Positions 39,736 through 46,488 of a DNA stretch of 64,000 nt are shown one piece after another (the stretch's first letter is position 1; every line of letters begins with the position of its first letter). The DNA is from a virus, in the IMG/VR virus record IMGVR_UViG_3300028558_000029, positions 1 through 64,000 of that record, one strand, 5' to 3'. The notes under the pieces are model-generated. The model was not told where the DNA came from. It did no database searches and worked only from the letters and a program-made list of their open reading frames with translations. A program made the position numbers and the translations under genes.

Positions 39736-40287
39736 ATGATGACCGATCTTCCGCCATCCCTGGTTCTGAATGCCGATTTCCGCCCCGTCCAATGCCTGCC
39801 GCTGTCGACGATGTCCTGGCAGGAAACCATCCACAACACAGTGGCGGGCGATGTCTCGGTGGTCGCCGAGTACGATATCGACGTTCACTCGCAGAACGTA
39901 ACGATGCGGCTGCCTAGCGTCATCGCGCTCCGCGCGTTCGTCAAGCCACGGCTCCGGCCATCGCTGACCCGGCACAACCTTCTGGTCCTCCGGGACAAGT
40001 CGTGCTGCGCGTACTGCGGACAGCGCTTCCCGATGGACATGCTGACCTATGATCACGTCGTGCCGCGCTCTCATGGCGGCCGGACGAGCTGGGAAAACAT
40101 GGTTTCAGCGTGCGAGCGTTGCAACTCGACGAAGCTGGACCGGACGCCTGAAAAGGCCGGTATGCCCCTCCTGTGGAGGCCGCGCCTGCCGAGCATGGAG
40201 GAGCTGGCTCGCGCTGACTACTATCTGCGCCAGCGCAAGATTCACGAGACGTGGAAAGAGTTCCTGCCGTTCCTTGAGGCAGCCTGA
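39736..40287 (+). CDS. HNH endonuclease inside the tRNA array
   Basis: A 183-residue protein with AGGAGG just before ATG 39736 (a second ATG follows). The HNH core is complete: CCAYCG near 90, YDHVVPRSHGG near 104-114, WENMVSACERCN and a final zinc-binding pair of Cys. A free-standing HNH gene within a tRNA array is a typical place for a homing-type nuclease, but RNA repair or anti-host roles are possible. tRNAs resume four bases after its stop. Confidence 0.85.
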   Translation: MMTDLPPSLVLNADFRPVQCLPLSTMSWQETIHNTVAGDVSVVAEYDIDVHSQNVTMRLPSVIALRAFVKPRLRPSLTRHNLLVLRDKSCCAYCGQRFPMDMLTYDHVVPRSHGGRTSWENMVSACERCNSTKLDRTPEKAGMPLLWRPRLPSMEELARADYYLRQRKIHETWKEFLPFLEAA

Positions 40288-40291
40288 GTTT

Positions 40292-40365
40292 ATCCGATAG
40301 GTGTTACGGTAGCATGGCTGGCTCCAACCCAGCTGGAGAGGGTTCAATTCCTTCATCGGATGCCA
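40292..40365 (+). tRNA. tRNA-Trp (CCA)
   Basis: Acceptor ATCCGAT/ATCGGAT, discriminator G, anticodon stem GCTGG/CCAGC, loop CTCCAAC. CCA is encoded. Confidence 0.92.
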
Positions 40366-40368
40366 ATT

Positions 40369-40438
40369 GCATGGTGAACAGATGGTGAGTGGGCGAGCTG
40401 CAACCTCGCCAAAGCCCGTTCGATTCGGGCACCATGCT
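40369..40438 (+). tRNA. tRNA-Cys (GCA)
   Basis: Acceptor GCATGGT/ACCATGC, anticodon stem GCGAG/CTCGC, loop CTGCAAC. The 3' end reads T-CCC, so a true CCA is not encoded. Confidence 0.88.
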
Positions 40439-40446
40439 CCCACTAC

Positions 40447-40516
40447 CCCTGCGGCCCTTCACCGGGGCGGCTTTCGCGACGAGTAGCGCTACGTCCATCG
40501 CCACGCTACCGCAGGG
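40447..40516 (+). other. tRNA-like degenerate element 3
   Basis: A seven-pair acceptor-like stem (CCCTGCG/CGCAGGG, then A) encloses a D-arm-like GCCC-TTCACCG-GGGC and a second long stem GTAGCG/CGCTAC with a large loop. There is no anticodon arm and no encoded CCA. It resembles the element at 37570 in lacking one arm. Confidence 0.35.
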
Positions 40517-40526
40517 ACTGGTTTAT

Positions 40527-40603
40527 GGTGACGTTGGCTGAGAGGCTATGGCGCTGGATTGTGAGTCCAGAAAACGTCGGTTCGATCCCGACACGTCACC
40601 CCA
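40527..40603 (+). tRNA. tRNA-His (GTG)
   Basis: G(-1) pairs with C73, the defining feature of His tRNA. The acceptor is GTGACGT/ACGTCAC, the anticodon stem CTGGA/TCCAG and the loop TTGTGAG. CCA is encoded. Confidence 0.92.
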
Positions 40604-40609
40604 ATTCAC

Positions 40610-40685
40610 GCGCTGCTAGCAATGGTGGTCCATGCGCCGGTCTGAAGAGCCGGACATCTCCGTTCGATCCGGAGGCAGCGCACCA
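40610..40685 (+). tRNA. tRNA-Phe (GAA)
   Basis: Acceptor GCGCTGC/GCAGCGC, anticodon stem CCGGT/GCCGG, loop CTGAAGA, canonical T-loop. CCA is encoded. Confidence 0.92.
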
Positions 40686-40691
40686 TTCCAA

Positions 40692-40792
40692 GGGTGGTTT
40701 CGCAGGGCGGCCCCTGTCACGGTCCCGAAAACCGATGATAGCAGCGATGCTATGGAGATCGACACTACCAGCCACCCGCCAACATGGAGAGC
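40692..40792 (+). tRNA. tRNA-Ser (CGA)
   Basis: A 101-base class II tRNA with acceptor GGGTGGT/GCCACCC and variable arm ATAGC/GCTAT. The anticodon loop CCCGAAA gives CGA, with C at position 33. The T-loop is ATCGACA and the T-stem has a bulged A. CCA is encoded. Confidence 0.78.
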
Positions 40793-40796
40793 AGAG

Positions 40797-40873
40797 CCAG
40801 CCGGGCTGGACCGAGTTTGCTAAACTCGTGATGCCTGAAATGGCATGGGGTCCAACTCCCCCACTCTCCGCCA
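40797..40873 (+). tRNA. tRNA-Ser (GCT)
   Basis: Acceptor GGAGAG/CTCTCC (position 7 unpaired), anticodon stem CGAGT/ACTCG, loop TTGCTAA, variable arm ATGCC/GGCAT. CCA is encoded. It is the last tRNA of the array. Confidence 0.9.
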
Positions 40874-40876
40874 TTC

Positions 40877-40990
40877 ATGAAGAAGACCAAGCCCAGGAAG
40901 CCACGGATACGGTGGTCGGTGCGCCCGGTGACGAAAGTCATTCCGGACAAGCGCAACCGGCCACCGCGTTTTCGCGCGCCTATCGTTTAA
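40877..40990 (+). CDS. 37-residue basic peptide ORF (doubtful)
   Basis: The ORF begins MKKTKPRKPRIRW and is strongly basic (13 Lys/Arg). It starts four bases after the last tRNA and has no ribosome site of its own. The stop TAA lies inside GTTTAAAC at 40985-40992. It could be chance in GC-rich DNA, or a small nucleic-acid-binding peptide. Confidence 0.25.
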   Translation: MKKTKPRKPRIRWSVRPVTKVIPDKRNRPPRFRAPIV

Positions 40991-41164
40991 ACTTAACGAT
41001 CCGACGGCACTCCGCCAGGACAACATTGTCCTCCCCGACCCACCCGATCCGCTCACGATTACAGGCCAGCTCGGTTTCAAACTGGCCTGTAGCCATGCTC
41101 CAGCAGTTTGGCTGCCGGGTGACCTCAGACCACCCGGCGCACCACACTATGAGCAACGTGAAGG
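40991..41164. other. gap after the tRNA array with a strong stem-loop
   Basis: This gap separates the forward tRNA array from a reverse-strand gene. ACAGGCCAG (41061-41069) pairs perfectly with CTGGCCTGT (41082-41090) around a 12-base loop. No T-run follows on either side, so it is not a classic terminator. The right arm AAACTGGCCTGTAGC recurs in near-identical form at 58771 and, inverted, at 52060. I see no gene here. Confidence 0.45.
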
Positions 41165-41968
41165 TCACGCTTGCGAAGCGTTCAGGATGGCCATCTTGAT
41201 GCTGGTCTGTGGCGACGGCTTCGGCCACTTGCGCGCAAGCAAAACCTCCCTGGTCAAGCCAAGGCTGGCCAGGGACTTTTCGACGTTGATCTTCCGGTAC
41301 GGGACGGCAGTATTGCTGCTATTGTACCAACGGTAGACGCGGTCATAGCAGAGGCCGGTTTCTTCGTCCTTCTCCCGGAGAACCTTGACCACCTCGCCGT
41401 TCTTGTAGGCCGTGCCACTCTTCTTCGCGGCGACAACTATGGGATCGGCGTCGGGACGTAGCCCACCGCCGTTGGCAAGCGCCTTGCGACGGTTGATAGA
41501 GGCCTGGAGTCGGCTCAGGTCGCTGTGTTTGTCACCGTGACGGCCGAAGGCAACTTCGTCCTCTGTCTTGCCAAGCGCCTTGAGCGACGCCTCGACATTG
41601 ATCACGTCGCGCCACGTGCGATTACGGTAGACCTTGTCGTAGACAAGGCGGTCGACAGAAGTAGATGGGGTGCCGCCGAACTTCTCGGTCATTACCCTGA
41701 TCTCTTCGGCACTTTTCGGTGCTGGTCGGGCTTTTGGCGTGAGCGGAACGATCTTCTCAGGCTTTGTGGAGAGTGGTCCAACCGCAGCGATCACGGCCTC
41801 CTCGAAGCTGATTTCTCCGTATGAATTGATGTTGGCGACATCGACGGTTTCGGTAAGGACCTTGGTGAACCTAACCCCCTTGGCCTGTAGGGCGCGCAGC
41901 GCCCGCACCACCGCCGTCTCTGGCTCAAGTGTCTCAAAGCGAACGATCATCCGTATTTGGTCACTCAT
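41165..41968 (-). CDS. unknown protein with duplicated C-terminal motif, possible regulator
   Basis: A 267-residue protein read leftward from ATG 41968, with GGAGG six bases upstream. The C-terminal half holds two related units: YDKVYRNRTWRDVINVEASLKALG and YDRVYRWYNSSN...YRKINVEKSLASLG (each shown as the shared YDxVYR and INVExSLxxLG pattern). The N-terminal 90 residues have an alternating beta pattern. It faces the recombination operon across a shared promoter region, so a regulatory or DNA-binding role is possible. No family recognised. Confidence 0.6.
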   Translation of the reverse strand: MSDQIRMIVRFETLEPETAVVRALRALQAKGVRFTKVLTETVDVANINSYGEISFEEAVIAAVGPLSTKPEKIVPLTPKARPAPKSAEEIRVMTEKFGGTPSTSVDRLVYDKVYRNRTWRDVINVEASLKALGKTEDEVAFGRHGDKHSDLSRLQASINRRKALANGGGLRPDADPIVVAAKKSGTAYKNGEVVKVLREKDEETGLCYDRVYRWYNSSNTAVPYRKINVEKSLASLGLTREVLLARKWPKPSPQTSIKMAILNASQA

Positions 41969-42095
41969 AATTTCCTCCAAATTGCAAACACAAAACCGAT
42001 CGTCTTATATATCGGCGATCGTCTAAATGCAAGATAATTGTTGCATACATGCACTGGTCGATATATTGTGTTGCTCGACCTTGATGAGGGGACCG
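41969..42095. promoter_or_regulatory. divergent promoter region for the recombination operon
   Basis: Leftward: TTGCAT (complement of 42027-42032), 17-base spacer, TATAAG (complement of 42004-42009). Rightward: TTGCAT at 42041-42046, 17 bases, TATTGT. The operator-like TGCATACATGCA at 42042-42053 overlaps the rightward -35. A direct repeat CGATCGTC occurs on both sides of the leftward -10. This fits coordinated, repressible divergent transcription. Confidence 0.6.
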
Positions 42096-42569
42096 ATGCG
42101 AAATCTGCCTGAATTGAAGGATGTGGCAGCCACCTCCGACACCGATCTGGCTAAGCTGGATACGGACGCCATACTGGCGCTGCGAAGCGAGGCCGCCGAG
42201 AAAATCGAGTGGCTGGCCAAGGCGATCAATCGCCTTAACATGACGGTTCGCTCTCGCTACCAGAGCGAGCTGACCGCGCTGCGCCTGTCTTCCAAGAAGG
42301 ACACCGGCACCGTCTCGTTCCAGAGCGGCGACTACATGGTCAAGTCGGAAATCGGCAAGACCGTGAAGTGGGACCAGGACAAGCTGGAGACGATTTACAA
42401 GGCCATCCTGATGGCGGGCGACCAGCCGTCGGAGTACATAAAGGTCACCTACTCGGTCGGCGAGCGCGAGTACAATGCGTGGCCGGACCTGATCAAGGCG
42501 AGGTTCGCGCCCGCCCGCACCGTCAAGCCGGGCGCTGAAAACATCACCGTGGAGAAGATCGAGGAATGA
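42096..42569 (+). CDS. first gene of the recombination operon, unknown
   Basis: A 157-residue protein; ATG 42096 is preferred because GAGGGG lies just upstream, although ATG 42084 is in frame. It is helical and acidic, with a beta segment (TGTVSFQSGDYMVKSEIGKTVKWD). It is directly coupled to a Sak4-like ATPase and an SSB-like protein, so a role in single-strand DNA handling is likely. No family is recognised with confidence. Confidence 0.6.
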   Translation: MRNLPELKDVAATSDTDLAKLDTDAILALRSEAAEKIEWLAKAINRLNMTVRSRYQSELTALRLSSKKDTGTVSFQSGDYMVKSEIGKTVKWDQDKLETIYKAILMAGDQPSEYIKVTYSVGEREYNAWPDLIKARFAPARTVKPGAENITVEKIEE

Positions 42570-43411
42570 CCCTACGCATCGTATCGGCCGATGAGCGTCT
42601 GGCCCAGCTGACCAAGAAGGATACTGTCGCCATCTTTGGTCCGGTTTCGTCTGGGAAAACCAGCCTGCTCCGCACCATCGATCCGGCGACCGTGCTGGTA
42701 ATCGACATGGAGTCGGGCCTGCGCTCGGTCAGTGACGTGCCTTTTGACACGGCGGCCGTCAAGTCGTTCATGGACTTCGCTGACCTGTCGGTGATCCTCG
42801 GCGGACCGAACCCGGCGCTGCGAGCGCAGGACCTTCTGTCCAGCGCCCACTATGCGGCGGCCATCGAACGGCAGGGCAAGATCGACACCAGTAAATACAA
42901 CCTTCTGTTCGTCGACAGCCTGACCGAGCTGACGCGGCTGGCCGCCCAGTACGTCAAGACGCTGCCCGGCTCCATGGTCGAGAAAAAGAACAGCGGCGGG
43001 CAGATGATCGACGACAATTTCTTCGTCTATCGCGAGCTGGCCGGCGGCGTTCTGGGCTGCCTGCGCCACCTTCAGCACAATGCGCCGATGACCGTAGTCA
43101 TGGTCGGCATCCTGGAACAGCGCACCGACGACTTCAATCGCGTGACGTGGCAGCCGCAGATGGCAGGCGCGGCGATCGGCCGCGAGCTGCCCGGCCTGCT
43201 CGACCACGTCTTCATCCTGAGCCAGTTCAACTATGAGAACGGTTCGTTTACACATGCCCCCGGTATCGGTGAGCATCGCTGTTTCGTCACCCAGGTTCCC
43301 AATAGCTGGGGCCTGCCGGCCAAGAGTCGCAGCCAGCATCTTCTCGACGTTGTCGAGAAAGGCGACCTAGGCTACATCCTTTCCAAGATCAACGGAGGTA
43401 AGCAAGCATGA
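42566..43411 (+). CDS. Sak4-like RecA-type ATPase (single-strand annealing recombinase)
   Basis: A 281-residue ATPase. Walker A GPVSSGKTSL lies at about 25-34, followed by VLVIDMESGLRS, and Walker B NLLFVDSLTEL lies at about 111-121. The size and the neighbouring SSB-like protein match phage Sak4 proteins, RecA-core ATPases that help anneal single strands together with their SSB. The start ATG overlaps the previous stop. Confidence 0.75.
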   Translation: MTLRIVSADERLAQLTKKDTVAIFGPVSSGKTSLLRTIDPATVLVIDMESGLRSVSDVPFDTAAVKSFMDFADLSVILGGPNPALRAQDLLSSAHYAAAIERQGKIDTSKYNLLFVDSLTELTRLAAQYVKTLPGSMVEKKNSGGQMIDDNFFVYRELAGGVLGCLRHLQHNAPMTVVMVGILEQRTDDFNRVTWQPQMAGAAIGRELPGLLDHVFILSQFNYENGSFTHAPGIGEHRCFVTQVPNSWGLPAKSRSQHLLDVVEKGDLGYILSKINGGKQA

Positions 43412-44079
43412 CTGGTTTCATGAATTTCAACGATGCCGGCCCGCAATACGAGATGGGGACCGTCATTCCTGACGGCACCCTGGCGCGCGTAACGCTTCAT
43501 ATCGTCGACGGCCCGGTCCCCGGTCCATCCCAGACCGATGGCGCGATCCTGCACCCATCCAAGACCAGCGACGTGCTCCAGCTGCGCACCGAGTTCACCG
43601 TGGTCGCCGGTCCCTTCACCAAGCGCAAGTTCTGGCCGAACTTCACCATCTCCGGCGGAGAGCAGGACGATCATGGCGTGTCGAAGGGCTGGAACATCAG
43701 CAAGGCGCAGATCAGGGCGATCATCGAGTCGGCCTTCAATTTCCGTCCCGACGACATGTCGGCCGTGGCGCAGCAGCGCCGCCAGCTCAACGGCTTCCGG
43801 GCCCTTGAGGGTCTGGAGTTTGCTGTGAAGATCGGGATCGAGAAGGGCACCGGCCAGTACAAGGACAAGAACCGCCTGACCGCCATCATCACGCCAGACG
43901 ACAAGAACTACGGACTGGTCATGGGCACGGCGACGATGACGCCGGGCGGCTGGACCATCCAGAGCCAGCCGGCTCCGGCCCCTGTCCAGGGTGGCGTGAT
44001 GGCTCCGGTGAACAATGGCGGCGCTGCCGGTGGCGGCGCAGTGCCGCTGGCGCAGAAGCCGGCATGGCTGAACGACTGA
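43408..44079 (+). CDS. SSB-like protein
   Basis: A 223-residue protein with GGAGG upstream of ATG 43408. The beta-rich core (ARVTLHIVDG, LQLRTEFTVVAGPFTKRKFWPNFTI in parts) fits an OB-like fold. The C-terminal 50 residues are Pro/Gly/Ala-rich and disordered and end in PAWLND, an acidic-hydrophobic tail like that of single-strand binding proteins. It follows the Sak4-like gene, as these partners often do. Confidence 0.65.
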   Translation: MTGFMNFNDAGPQYEMGTVIPDGTLARVTLHIVDGPVPGPSQTDGAILHPSKTSDVLQLRTEFTVVAGPFTKRKFWPNFTISGGEQDDHGVSKGWNISKAQIRAIIESAFNFRPDDMSAVAQQRRQLNGFRALEGLEFAVKIGIEKGTGQYKDKNRLTAIITPDDKNYGLVMGTATMTPGGWTIQSQPAPAPVQGGVMAPVNNGGAAGGGAVPLAQKPAWLND

Positions 44080-44294
44080 CGGAGAACGAATGGCAGGCCC
44101 GGACCACCGAACAGGCCGGGCTTGCCATTGGTGAGTGGCTGCTGGCCGGGAACAAGCTGAAATGGCGGGTAGAGCAACTTACAAGAGCCGATCTGGCCGC
44201 TATGGCAAGCAACGCCATAAGCCGGTACATCCAGCTGCGCCAGGATCGGGAGTCCGAAGGAAAGCTGTCCCCCTGGTTCGAACAGGATGTGTAG
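44064..44294 (+). CDS. small helical hypothetical protein
   Basis: A 76-residue protein starting 16 bases inside the SSB-like gene. It is mostly helical (EWQARTTEQAGLAIGEWLLAG, LTRADLAAMASNAISRYIQL in parts) and acidic at the end. No family is recognised. The next ORF overlaps it in another frame, so one of the two starts is wrong. Confidence 0.55.
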   Translation: MAERLTENEWQARTTEQAGLAIGEWLLAGNKLKWRVEQLTRADLAAMASNAISRYIQLRQDRESEGKLSPWFEQDV

Positions 44295-44617
44295 TCTGCG
44301 GCTGGGAATGCGGGGGCATCGCCTATCAGAAGCCGAACACGGCCAATGCCCCCACCTACCATTTCTGCTCCATGGTGTGCAGCGACATCGCCATGCTTTC
44401 GATCAATGACAGGGGTCAATTCATGCCGAACGAGCTGACCAGTATGGAGGCCAAGGCAATTCGGTTCGCCAGGGCCTACTTCGCCGACGCCCTGGCCACG
44501 ACTGGGCTGATGGAGCCATTCGCCAATGCCAACGCGCAGCAGATCGACACGCTGATCGAGGCGTGCTGGCGCGGGTGCCGGCGGGGGATGGCAGAGCAAT
44601 CGGAGGTGCCTTTCTGA
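44162..44617 (+). CDS. zinc-binding phage protein, DUF6511-like (start uncertain)
   Basis: The conserved part begins at CVVCGWECGG (nucleotide 44286 onward). It continues with FCSMVC, giving a four-Cys zinc site, and then a helical C-terminus (LTSMEAKAIRFARAYFADAL, IDTLIEACWRGCRRGM). This order resembles DUF6511 proteins of phage recombination regions, from memory. No ATG or GTG lies between 44162 and the zinc motif; a CTG at 44273 with AAGGA upstream is a possible start that would avoid the overlap. Confidence 0.5.
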   Translation: MAGRATYKSRSGRYGKQRHKPVHPAAPGSGVRRKAVPLVRTGCVVCGWECGGIAYQKPNTANAPTYHFCSMVCSDIAMLSINDRGQFMPNELTSMEAKAIRFARAYFADALATTGLMEPFANANAQQIDTLIEACWRGCRRGMAEQSEVPF

Positions 44618-44844
44618 TGGCAAAATTCCGTGAAGTCCGTGACATCGCGCTTCGAACGCTCGCCGATCACGGCGTCGACGACTATTCGATCGAGCCGACC
44701 GGCAGCACTCACTTCCGATTGCGATGGGAGCACAATGGCAAGAAGCTGGCCTACATGCTGGCCGCATCGCCATCCGATCGACGTGTAAACAAAACTATTC
44801 GGGCCGACCTTCGGCGAATGATGAGGGGGATTAATTATGAATGA
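44617..44844 (+). CDS. small hypothetical protein, possibly RNA- or DNA-binding
   Basis: A 75-residue protein with GGAGG nine bases before ATG 44617. It pairs a helix (FREVRDIALRTLADHG) with strands (HFRLRWEHNGKKLAYMLAAS) and ends in a basic helix (RRVNKTIRADLRRMMRG). It resembles small alpha-beta phage proteins of about this size; the function is unknown. Confidence 0.55.
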   Translation: MAKFREVRDIALRTLADHGVDDYSIEPTGSTHFRLRWEHNGKKLAYMLAASPSDRRVNKTIRADLRRMMRGINYE

Positions 44845-44980
44845 ACACAAGCCTTCTGCTGAAGAAATTCTTCAGAACGAACGCCATGGCTACGACGATG
44901 CGATTATCGCCAAAATGGTTGAGGACTTCGCTTTTCGTTGGGGACCGAAACCAAAAATACGAATTCGTAGAATTTGTTAG
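44837..44980 (+). CDS. 47-residue hypothetical protein
   Basis: The ORF begins MNEHKPSAEEILQNERHGYD and ends in a basic tail (PKIRIRRIC). It overlaps the preceding stop by eight bases, the coupling used by its neighbours. A competing frame starting at 44841 has a low-complexity hydrophobic translation and no support. The small hairpin AGCC-ttgc-GGCT at 44982-44993 follows. Confidence 0.5.
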   Translation: MNEHKPSAEEILQNERHGYDDAIIAKMVEDFAFRWGPKPKIRIRRIC

Positions 44981-45028
44981 CAGCCTTGCGGCTATTCTTT
45001 ATGTAGTCAATACAAAAGCGTCCAGGCA

Positions 45029-45790
45029 GTGATCGACACTAATCACGGCAGCGGCTACGTGCCACAGGCCCCAGCCCTGTCCCCAACAGAGCGTGTAAAC
45101 ATAGCCATAGACAGCGCTCTGGTTTACCGCCAAAGCCTCCAGACGCCGCGCGCCTATCTGGGCGGGTCCAGGCTCGGCGAGCCATGCTCCAGGCTGCTGT
45201 GCTACGAACTGATGGGCGTGCCGGCCGACGAGGGCAGGGAGTTTACCGGCCGGACTCTGCGCATATTCGAGGTTGGGCACCGGTTCGAAGCGATGATGGC
45301 CGACTGGCTGACGCAAGCCGGCTTCGGTCTGCGCATCGCCAAGCGAGATGGGAGTCAGTTCGGCTTCAGCATCGCGGGCGGCAAGATCGCCGGACACATC
45401 GATGGTGTGATCACCGATGGGCCTGTCTTGGAGGTTCCGTACCCGATCGGCTGGGAACACAAGTCGCTCGGCGACAAGGGGTGGTCGAAGATCGCCAACC
45501 ACGGCCTGCGCCTGGGAAACGAAACCTATTTCGGTCAGGTCCAGATTTACATGGCCTACATGGACTTGCCAGCCTTCCTGTTCACCGCGATCAACAAGAA
45601 CGACGAGTCTATCTACGCCGAGATCGTTCGTTTCGATCCGGCTGCGGCCCAAGCCCTGTCAGACAAGGCGGTGACCATCGTCAGCGCTGTCGAGCGCGGC
45701 GAGCTGCTGTCCAGGATCGCCAGCCAACGCGATTTTTACAAATGCCGCATGTGCAATCATCAGGACCGCTGCTGGTCTGATCCAAACTAG
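45029..45790 (+). CDS. PD-(D/E)XK exonuclease, RecB/Cas4-like, with cysteine cluster
   Basis: A 253-residue nuclease from GTG 45029. Active-site elements are GGKIAGHIDGVIT (Asp near 125) and GWEHKSLGDKGW (Glu-x-Lys near 142-144), with QVQIYMAYM downstream. Cysteines at about 52 and 57 plus CRMCNHQDRCW at the C-terminus suggest an iron-sulfur cluster as in Cas4 and AddB. It probably resects DNA ends for the Sak4-SSB annealing system next door. Confidence 0.8.
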   Translation: MIDTNHGSGYVPQAPALSPTERVNIAIDSALVYRQSLQTPRAYLGGSRLGEPCSRLLCYELMGVPADEGREFTGRTLRIFEVGHRFEAMMADWLTQAGFGLRIAKRDGSQFGFSIAGGKIAGHIDGVITDGPVLEVPYPIGWEHKSLGDKGWSKIANHGLRLGNETYFGQVQIYMAYMDLPAFLFTAINKNDESIYAEIVRFDPAAAQALSDKAVTIVSAVERGELLSRIASQRDFYKCRMCNHQDRCWSDPN

Positions 45791-45793
45791 CCA

Positions 45794-45822
45794 TTGCATA
45801 TCTGCACCGGATAGTGTAATAT
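45794..45822 (+). promoter_or_regulatory. promoter with TGCATATCTGCA operator-like site
   Basis: TTGCAT (45794-45799), a 17-base spacer and TAATAT (45817-45822). The symmetric-type site TGCATATCTGCA (45795-45806) overlaps the -35. About 25 of the bases match the promoter at 36713. It would drive the GcrA-like gene at 45845 and the small genes after it. Confidence 0.7.
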
Positions 45823-45844
45823 CCACCATTGAAGTGAGGTTCAT

Positions 45845-46033
45845 ATGGTTCGTGAAGCGATGCGCGCCGATCGACAGCCAACGGGCTGTCGCTACGTGAT
45901 AGGCGATGTGAGGCAAGGCAACTGGCGGTTCTGCCAGAAGCCCGTGCTGCGCTCGTCCTACTGTCCGGAACACGACGCGCTGTGCATCAGGGCGCGCGAG
46001 CCGGCCGAGTTGATATTGAGGAAGAAGCCGTGA
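45845..46033 (+). CDS. GcrA C-terminal-like zinc-motif protein
   Basis: A 62-residue protein. The segment GCRYVIGD ... WRFCQKP ... SYCPEHDALC is the C-terminal signature of GcrA-family proteins (CRxPIGD, FCG, YCxxH). The DNA-binding N-terminus of GcrA is missing here but is found in a separate protein at 48619. GcrA binds RNA polymerase sigma70 domain 2 at methylated promoters in alphaproteobacteria, so this may redirect host transcription. Confidence 0.65.
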   Translation: MVREAMRADRQPTGCRYVIGDVRQGNWRFCQKPVLRSSYCPEHDALCIRAREPAELILRKKP

Positions 46034-46320
46034 CCGCCAAGACGCCAACCGAGATCGCCGCTCTAGCTTACAGAATCTCGACCGCCGAAACTTTCTATGA
46101 CGCGACAGCCATACTTGAATCCGCCCTCACCACCTACGGCCTCGCCCAGCGCCGGGAGGGGTTGGAGGAGGCGAAGAGGATGTTCGCGGAGTGGACGGTG
46201 GACCATTTCGCGGAGTGGACGGTGGACCATGATTTTAAAAGTGTAGACCTGCGCAGTGTTCGTAAGGAAATGCGAGATTTCGCCCGCTCCCTCACCCCGT
46301 CAGACGAGGAGAAGAAATAG
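46030..46320 (+). CDS. small hypothetical protein with 8-residue tandem repeat
   Basis: A 96-residue acidic helical protein from GTG 46030. It contains two identical repeats of FAEWTVDH encoded by a perfect 24-base tandem duplication at 46183-46230, which keeps the frame. No family recognised. The repeat looks recent because the two DNA units are identical. Confidence 0.55.
   Translation: MTAKTPTEIAALAYRISTAETFYDATAILESALTTYGLAQRREGLEEAKRMFAEWTVDHFAEWTVDHDFKSVDLRSVRKEMRDFARSLTPSDEEKK
46183..46230 (+). repeat. perfect 24-base tandem duplication
   Basis: Two identical units, 46183-46206 and 46207-46230, each begin TTCGCGGAGTGG and end GGTGGACCAT. They add eight residues in frame. Confidence 0.9.
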
Positions 46321-46488
46321 ATGGCCCTGATGTATTGCCGCATACATGGCACCTTTACTGCCTGGGGCTGCCGAAAGTGCTTGGAAGAACATACGGTTTT
46401 AGCGGCGAAGGAAGCAGCCGATCGTATCCATGAGATCATCAGGAAAGCGCTAGAGACACCCAAGAAGAAAGACCCCACCCATGACTGA
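46321..46488 (+). CDS. 55-residue protein with possible zinc pair
   Basis: The ORF begins MALMYCRIHGTF and has CRKC about 17 residues later, a C/H...CxxC pattern that could bind zinc. A basic helix follows (KKKDPTHD end). It starts immediately after the preceding stop and overlaps the next gene by eight bases, which supports translation by coupling. The function is unknown. Confidence 0.5.
   Translation: MALMYCRIHGTFTAWGCRKCLEEHTVLAAKEAADRIHEIIRKALETPKKKDPTHD

Noticed and set aside
37021-40873. Regularly spaced 75-base units suggesting a CRISPR array
   Set aside because: The units are tRNA genes with different sequences; no identical direct repeat with unique spacers is present.
40525-41199. 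Forward frame of 224 codons at the end of the tRNA array
   Set aside because: It runs through the His, Phe and two Ser tRNA genes and is chance openness in structured RNA genes.
44841-45032. Forward 63-codon frame MNTSLLLKKFF
   Set aside because: It overlaps the 47-residue ORF starting at 44837, which has better composition and coupling; this frame also runs into the next gene.
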